Shown here piece after piece: positions 59,304 to 62,227 of a stretch of DNA of 62,227 bases; position 1 is the first letter of the stretch; every line of letters begins with the position of its first letter. The notes beneath the pieces were generated by a model. That model was not told where the DNA came from, did not search any database, and saw only the letters and a program-made list of their open reading frames with translations. The stretch covers positions 1 through 62,227 of the forward strand of contig JAUYPJ010000144.1 of NCBI GenBank assembly GCA_030697665.1, written 5' to 3'. Source of the DNA: Candidatus Omnitrophota bacterium. GTDB taxonomy: Bacteria > Omnitrophota > Gorgyraeia > Aquiviventales > Aquiviventaceae. A program made the position numbers and the translations under genes.

Positions 59304-60068
59304 CTATACCGTCACCGGCTCCACCGGTGGCCGGAACCCCTCATATCCTTTCGACTCCAACTCCAGCGCCAGCTCCGGACCGCCGGAGCGAGCCACCCGC
59401 CCGTCGATCATGACGTGGACCACATCCGGCGTGATGTAGTTGAGCATCCGCTGGTAGTGGGTGATCAGCAGAATGGCGCGCTGGGGACTGCGCAGCGTAT
59501 TGATCCCGGCGGCCACCGTCTTCAGCGCATCGATATCCAACCCGGAGTCGGTCTCATCCAGCACCGCCAGCGCCGGGTTCAACATCGCCATCTGCAAAAT
59601 TTCCAGCCGCTTCTTCTCGCCACCGGAGAAGCCGTCGTTGACGTACCGGTTCATGAACGCCTCAGAAATCCCCAATCCCTTGAGGTGGGTCTTCACCAAC
59701 TGACGGAACTCCTTCACGGGCACGTCCTGTCCTCCCCGCACCCCTCGCAATGCCGCGCGCAGGAAGTTGACGATCGTCACCCCGGGGATGGCGGTGGGAT
59801 ACTGAAACGCCAGGAAGATCCCGGCGGCGGCCCGCTCGTTCGGGGCGAGGCTGTGGAGCTCCTGGCCCTTGTACAGGATGCTGCCCGACGTCATCGCATA
59901 TTTAGGATGGCCCATGAGGCAGAAGGACAAGGTGCTCTTCCCGGAGCCGTTGGGCCCCATGATCGCATGGACTTCCCCGGCATTGAGGCGCAGCGTCAGC
60001 CCCTTCAGGATCTCCTTCCCGTCGACGGCGACGTGCACCTGGTCGATTTCAAGCAGCGGCTGCGCCAT
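59304..60068 (-). CDS. sufC: Fe-S assembly ATPase SufC
   Basis: The 254-residue ABC ATPase has Walker [14 protein letters not shown]-loop [13 protein letters not shown], signature [13 protein letters not shown], Walker [17 protein letters not shown] and H-loop [11 protein letters not shown]. It drives conformational change in SufB-SufD. It is encoded nine bases before sufB. Confidence 0.96.
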   Translation of the reverse strand: MAQPLLEIDQVHVAVDGKEILKGLTLRLNAGEVHAIMGPNGSGKSTLSFCLMGHPKYAMTSGSILYKGQELHSLAPNERAAAGIFLAFQYPTAIPGVTIVNFLRAALRGVRGGQDVPVKEFRQLVKTHLKGLGISEAFMNRYVNDGFSGGEKKRLEILQMAMLNPALAVLDETDSGLDIDALKTVAAGINTLRSPQRAILLITHYQRMLNYITPDVVHVMIDGRVARSGGPELALELESKGYEGFRPPVEPVTV

Positions 60069-60100
60069 TGATGACTCTCTTGTCAGCTTTTCGTCCTGTG

Positions 60101-60559
60101 TTACACATGGCCGAGCCGTTTGGCCAGCCGGTCCGAGACGGCGTATTCGCTCTCAAACAGGTCCGCCAGCATCGTCTCATCGAGAAAGCGCTGGATGTAC
60201 GTCGTCAACCCCGACCAGACCGAGCGGATGCCGCAGTCGTTGAAGTGGACACAGACGTCCTGCTGGCCCGTAAAGTGCTGGCAGATGTGGCTGGTCGTCT
60301 GCACCGTCCCCAGCGCCCGCACGACCTCGCCCAGCGTCACCGATGAGGCCGGCCGGTTCAGCACGTAGCCGCCCCGCATCCCCCTGATGCTGTGCACCAG
60401 CCCTGCGCGGGCGAGCAGCCGCAACAGCTTCTCCACGTAGGCGGTGGAGAGCCCCTCCTTCGCCGCGATCTCCTTGACCCCCACCACCTGGTGTTGGGGC
60501 GCTCTCGCCAACTGGAGAAGGCAGCGCAACCCGTATTCTTCCTGCGCGGTGATCTTCAT
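60101..60559 (-). CDS. Rrf2-family Fe-S-sensing regulator (SufR/IscR-like)
   Basis: The 152-residue protein has a winged helix ([60 protein letters not shown]) and three cysteines (93, 103, 109) in the usual cluster-binding position, spaced x9 and x5. As first gene of sufRCBD-Rieske-SUT it probably represses the operon when its [2Fe-2S] cluster is present. It binds presumably at the TCAGACT repeats upstream. Confidence 0.9.
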   Translation of the reverse strand: MKITAQEEYGLRCLLQLARAPQHQVVGVKEIAAKEGLSTAYVEKLLRLLARAGLVHSIRGMRGGYVLNRPASSVTLGEVVRALGTVQTTSHICQHFTGQQDVCVHFNDCGIRSVWSGLTTYIQRFLDETMLADLFESEYAVSDRLAKRLGHV

Positions 60560-60576
60560 GCGTCGTCCTCACCTCA

Positions 60577-60618
60577 ACGATACGTAAATCAGACTTTTTT
60601 GTCAAGTATTTTCAGACT
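60577..60618 (-). promoter_or_regulatory. suf operon promoter with TCAGACT repeats
   Basis: On the minus strand TTGACA (60600-60605), a 17-bp spacer and TATCGT (60577-60582). AGTCTGA occurs twice as a direct repeat (complement TCAGACT at 60589-60595 and 60612-60618), straddling the -35 box, a likely operator for the Rrf2 regulator encoded immediately downstream. Confidence 0.65.
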
Positions 60619-60733
60619 AAAGCCCCCTCTGATAGAAGTGACAAAGGAAGTCTGACCCGCTTGAGGCGTCAGCGGTAACTGACTGGAAGGTCAGCCAGCC
60701 GGATCACGCGGCACACGCCGAGCAACATTGTCG

Positions 60734-62008
60734 CTAGAGCCGCTCGATCTCGACAAGCCACACGGCATTCGGCGTCACGGTGAGCGCCTCACGGAAAGCG
60801 CCATCCTGCACCGACACCGTCCTCTCTTCCACCACATCGAGCCGAACCTCTGGGAGGTTATTGATCTTGTCAACGGCATCCGGGGAGTCGTAAAAGAACA
60901 CCCGCGCAGAGGTGTCCCGATAGATGCCGATCGCGGTTTTCAATTCTCCAATAACCGTATCTGCCGAAAGGCAGCGCGGCGGGGCGCCATCGGGAGTGGT
61001 GCAGCGATTCAACTGTTGGTAGCTGTTGGCCAGTGTCTCTTGGACACAGGCCATCTTGCGCTTGCATGACCGGACGACCTGTGTTCCTGATTCAAGATCG
61101 CGTTCGGTATACCCTTGGGCCCGTAGAGAGGCGAACGCCGCGCGCCTGCCCTCGCGTGTTGCGTCCGCTTTGGCTCGTGCCACGCGCTGGTCGATGTCGC
61201 CATTGACGCCGCAGGAGGTATTGGTCGGTTGGGGTTCGGTCCGTTTGTTGTAGCGGCAGCTATTGGCGTGGTCGGCATCGATGAGGTAGCGCCTGACTCG
61301 GTACGATCCGGTCGCAAGCCCGGAGACGACGAGGCTGATCTCCCGCGGCTCGTTTCGGTAGCGATCGATCGCCTGCTTCATGGCCAGCACATCGTGCTCC
61401 ACACACCAGCGAAGGTCTTGTCTGGTGTTGGGGTCTGAAACGGCCTCTTGAACGAGACGCTTAACGGACTCCAGCGTCACCCCCCGTTGCGGTCGGTTTC
61501 GTGTGGCGGCTGTTCTCAGCGCATCACAGAGCGACTCGTACTCCTCCTGGGAGTAGCCCTTGGAGCGCAGGCAGGAGCGCAAGCGTGTTCCAAGATACGG
61601 GCTGGTCATGCGCCGCGTGGCGGGAACGAAGTTTGCCATGAGCGTCCGCGTCGTCTTCCGATCGTTCGTCTGCGTGGCGAGTGCGGCGACGAATTCGTCT
61701 TGCGGTGCGGTGAGAGCGAGCCGATTGACGTCGTGCCCCTCTGGTTTCCCGGCGGCCAACGACAACGCCTGAAACGCGTTATAGACGGGTTTGACCACCA
61801 GATCTTTTGTCACGATGCCGTATCCGGATGCGTTCCCTGCCTGAAATTGGAGCGCGGCATCCGTCGAATCCTGCTCAATCATCGAAGTGAAGGCATGTTC
61901 CGTGACGCCAGCGTGGTCCATCCCGATGAGCGCGGCGATGACATAGGCTGCTAGGTTTTCGGTATCCCGCGTCACGGATGGCCAGATGCTCCATTCGCCG
62001 ATGAGCAT
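60734..62008 (-). pseudogene. 5'-truncated GH39-like glycoside hydrolase with C-terminal extension
   Basis: The first visible block LIGEWSIWPS matches the nucleophile strand of GH39-like barrels, followed by DTENLAAYVIAALIGMDHAG and GYGIVTKDLVVKPVYNAFQAL, the end of the barrel. The first half of the catalytic domain, with the acid/base, is missing: the frame runs up to a TGA near 62104 and then reaches transposase-like sequence. The remaining ~280 residues are a Cys-containing region of unknown function. A restart at 62008 could still make the C-terminal part, but catalysis is unlikely. Confidence 0.55.
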
Positions 62009-62123
62009 CCGCGTCTTCTCTGAATAGCCAAATTGCTTGAGCCATGCTCTGCTGTTGTCGGTGGCGGCGGCAAACCCATCAGAGGGCGCTAGTACACCGG
62101 ATCATAAATTCGCCAGGGGTTTC

Positions 62124-62227
62124 TCATGAGCGTAACGGGGGTTGCTCAGCAGCCAGTGGCACGAACCGCTTCCGTAGCATGGCGGCGGTGTAGCTCCAGG
62201 CAATGGGTTTGGGATGCCGATTGCGTT
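62124..62227 (-). CDS. Transposase C-terminal fragment (possibly IS630-like), cut by the right edge
   Basis: The minus-strand frame entering from the edge reads RNRHPKPIAWSYTAAMLRKR and stops about 13 residues later. The N-x-HPKPxxWxYTA pattern resembles the C-terminal end of IS630/Tc1-type transposases. Insertion of this element would explain loss of the front of the adjacent glycoside hydrolase. Only ~34 residues are visible. Confidence 0.4.
   Translation of the reverse strand, partial: RNRHPKPIAWSYTAAMLRKRFVPLAAEQPPLRS

Overview
This window comes from a G+C-rich, Gram-negative, aerobic bacterium. LpxD (lipid A synthesis), TatC, periplasmic adaptors and several lipoproteins point to a cell with an outer membrane. 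An aa3-type oxidase with heme A synthesis genes and TCA genes point to aerobic respiration. Gene order (ftsB-eno, a SUF operon led by an Rrf2 regulator, a fused ctaA-ctaB) and the many intergenic palindromes resemble uncultured lineages such as NC10/Methylomirabilota or Nitrospirota, but no rRNA is present and this placement is only inference.

Layout. 1-3.3 kb: sucC (cut by the left edge), gltA and mdh. 3.3-12.1 kb: a cytochrome oxidase cluster on the minus strand (diheme cytochrome c with a heme-b-binding domain, cupredoxin-like lipoprotein, coxB, coxA, fused ctaA-ctaB, DUF420 protein, small CPGC membrane protein). It is interrupted by an AAA/DUF4143 ATPase and a nucleotidyltransferase remnant, and no coxC is seen. 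12.2-13.6 kb: an IS110/IS1111-type element. 13.9-15.7 kb: a mer operon (merR, fused merT-merP, CopZ-like metallochaperone, 60-residue Cys protein) without merA. 15.8-18.3 kb: a RelE/AbrB-type toxin-antitoxin pair and an MFS transporter with a ChrB C-terminal protein, bracketed by a 30-bp near-repeat. 18.6-19.04 kb: an initiator tRNA gene split by a group I intron. 19.05-25.8 kb: a heavy-metal RND operon (small His/Cys protein, czcC, czcB, czcA, ynfA-like, PII-like) ending in a broken CDF exporter. 25.8-32.3 kb: ftsB, eno, an FtsH-like protease with a promoter for a leaderless mRNA, a lipoprotein, purN, trxA and lpxD. 32.5-35.4 kb: a retropepsin-like/DUF5678 pair, a GATTCGG repeat field, tRNA-Thr and tRNA-Phe around a REC-histidine kinase. 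35.5-39.05 kb: an HExxH protein, a PilZ protein, a membrane protein and a PD-(D/E)XK nuclease behind a candidate c-di-GMP riboswitch. 39.05-44.1 kb: peptidoglycan recycling (nagZ, murQ, anmK) and a sodium/solute symporter. 44.1-46.7 kb: an in-frame lhgO-tatC fusion and small proteins. 46.7-48.9 kb: an AbiE-like pair. 49.2-53.7 kb: a visibly less G+C-rich six-gene operon (LexA-like repressor, PLD-family protein, zinc protein, TIR-domain protein, TcmP, Gp37/Gp68 protein), the best candidate for an undescribed defence system. 53.75-60.6 kb: a complete SUF Fe-S operon with a Rieske ferredoxin. 60.7 kb to the end: a 5'-truncated glycoside hydrolase and a transposase fragment.

A recurring theme is palindromic DNA. 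It includes nested hairpin elements between genes, inside the tRNA intron and in frame inside sucC, the AbiEi-like gene and the nuclease gene. It also includes intergenic inverted repeats, each built from a different short word.
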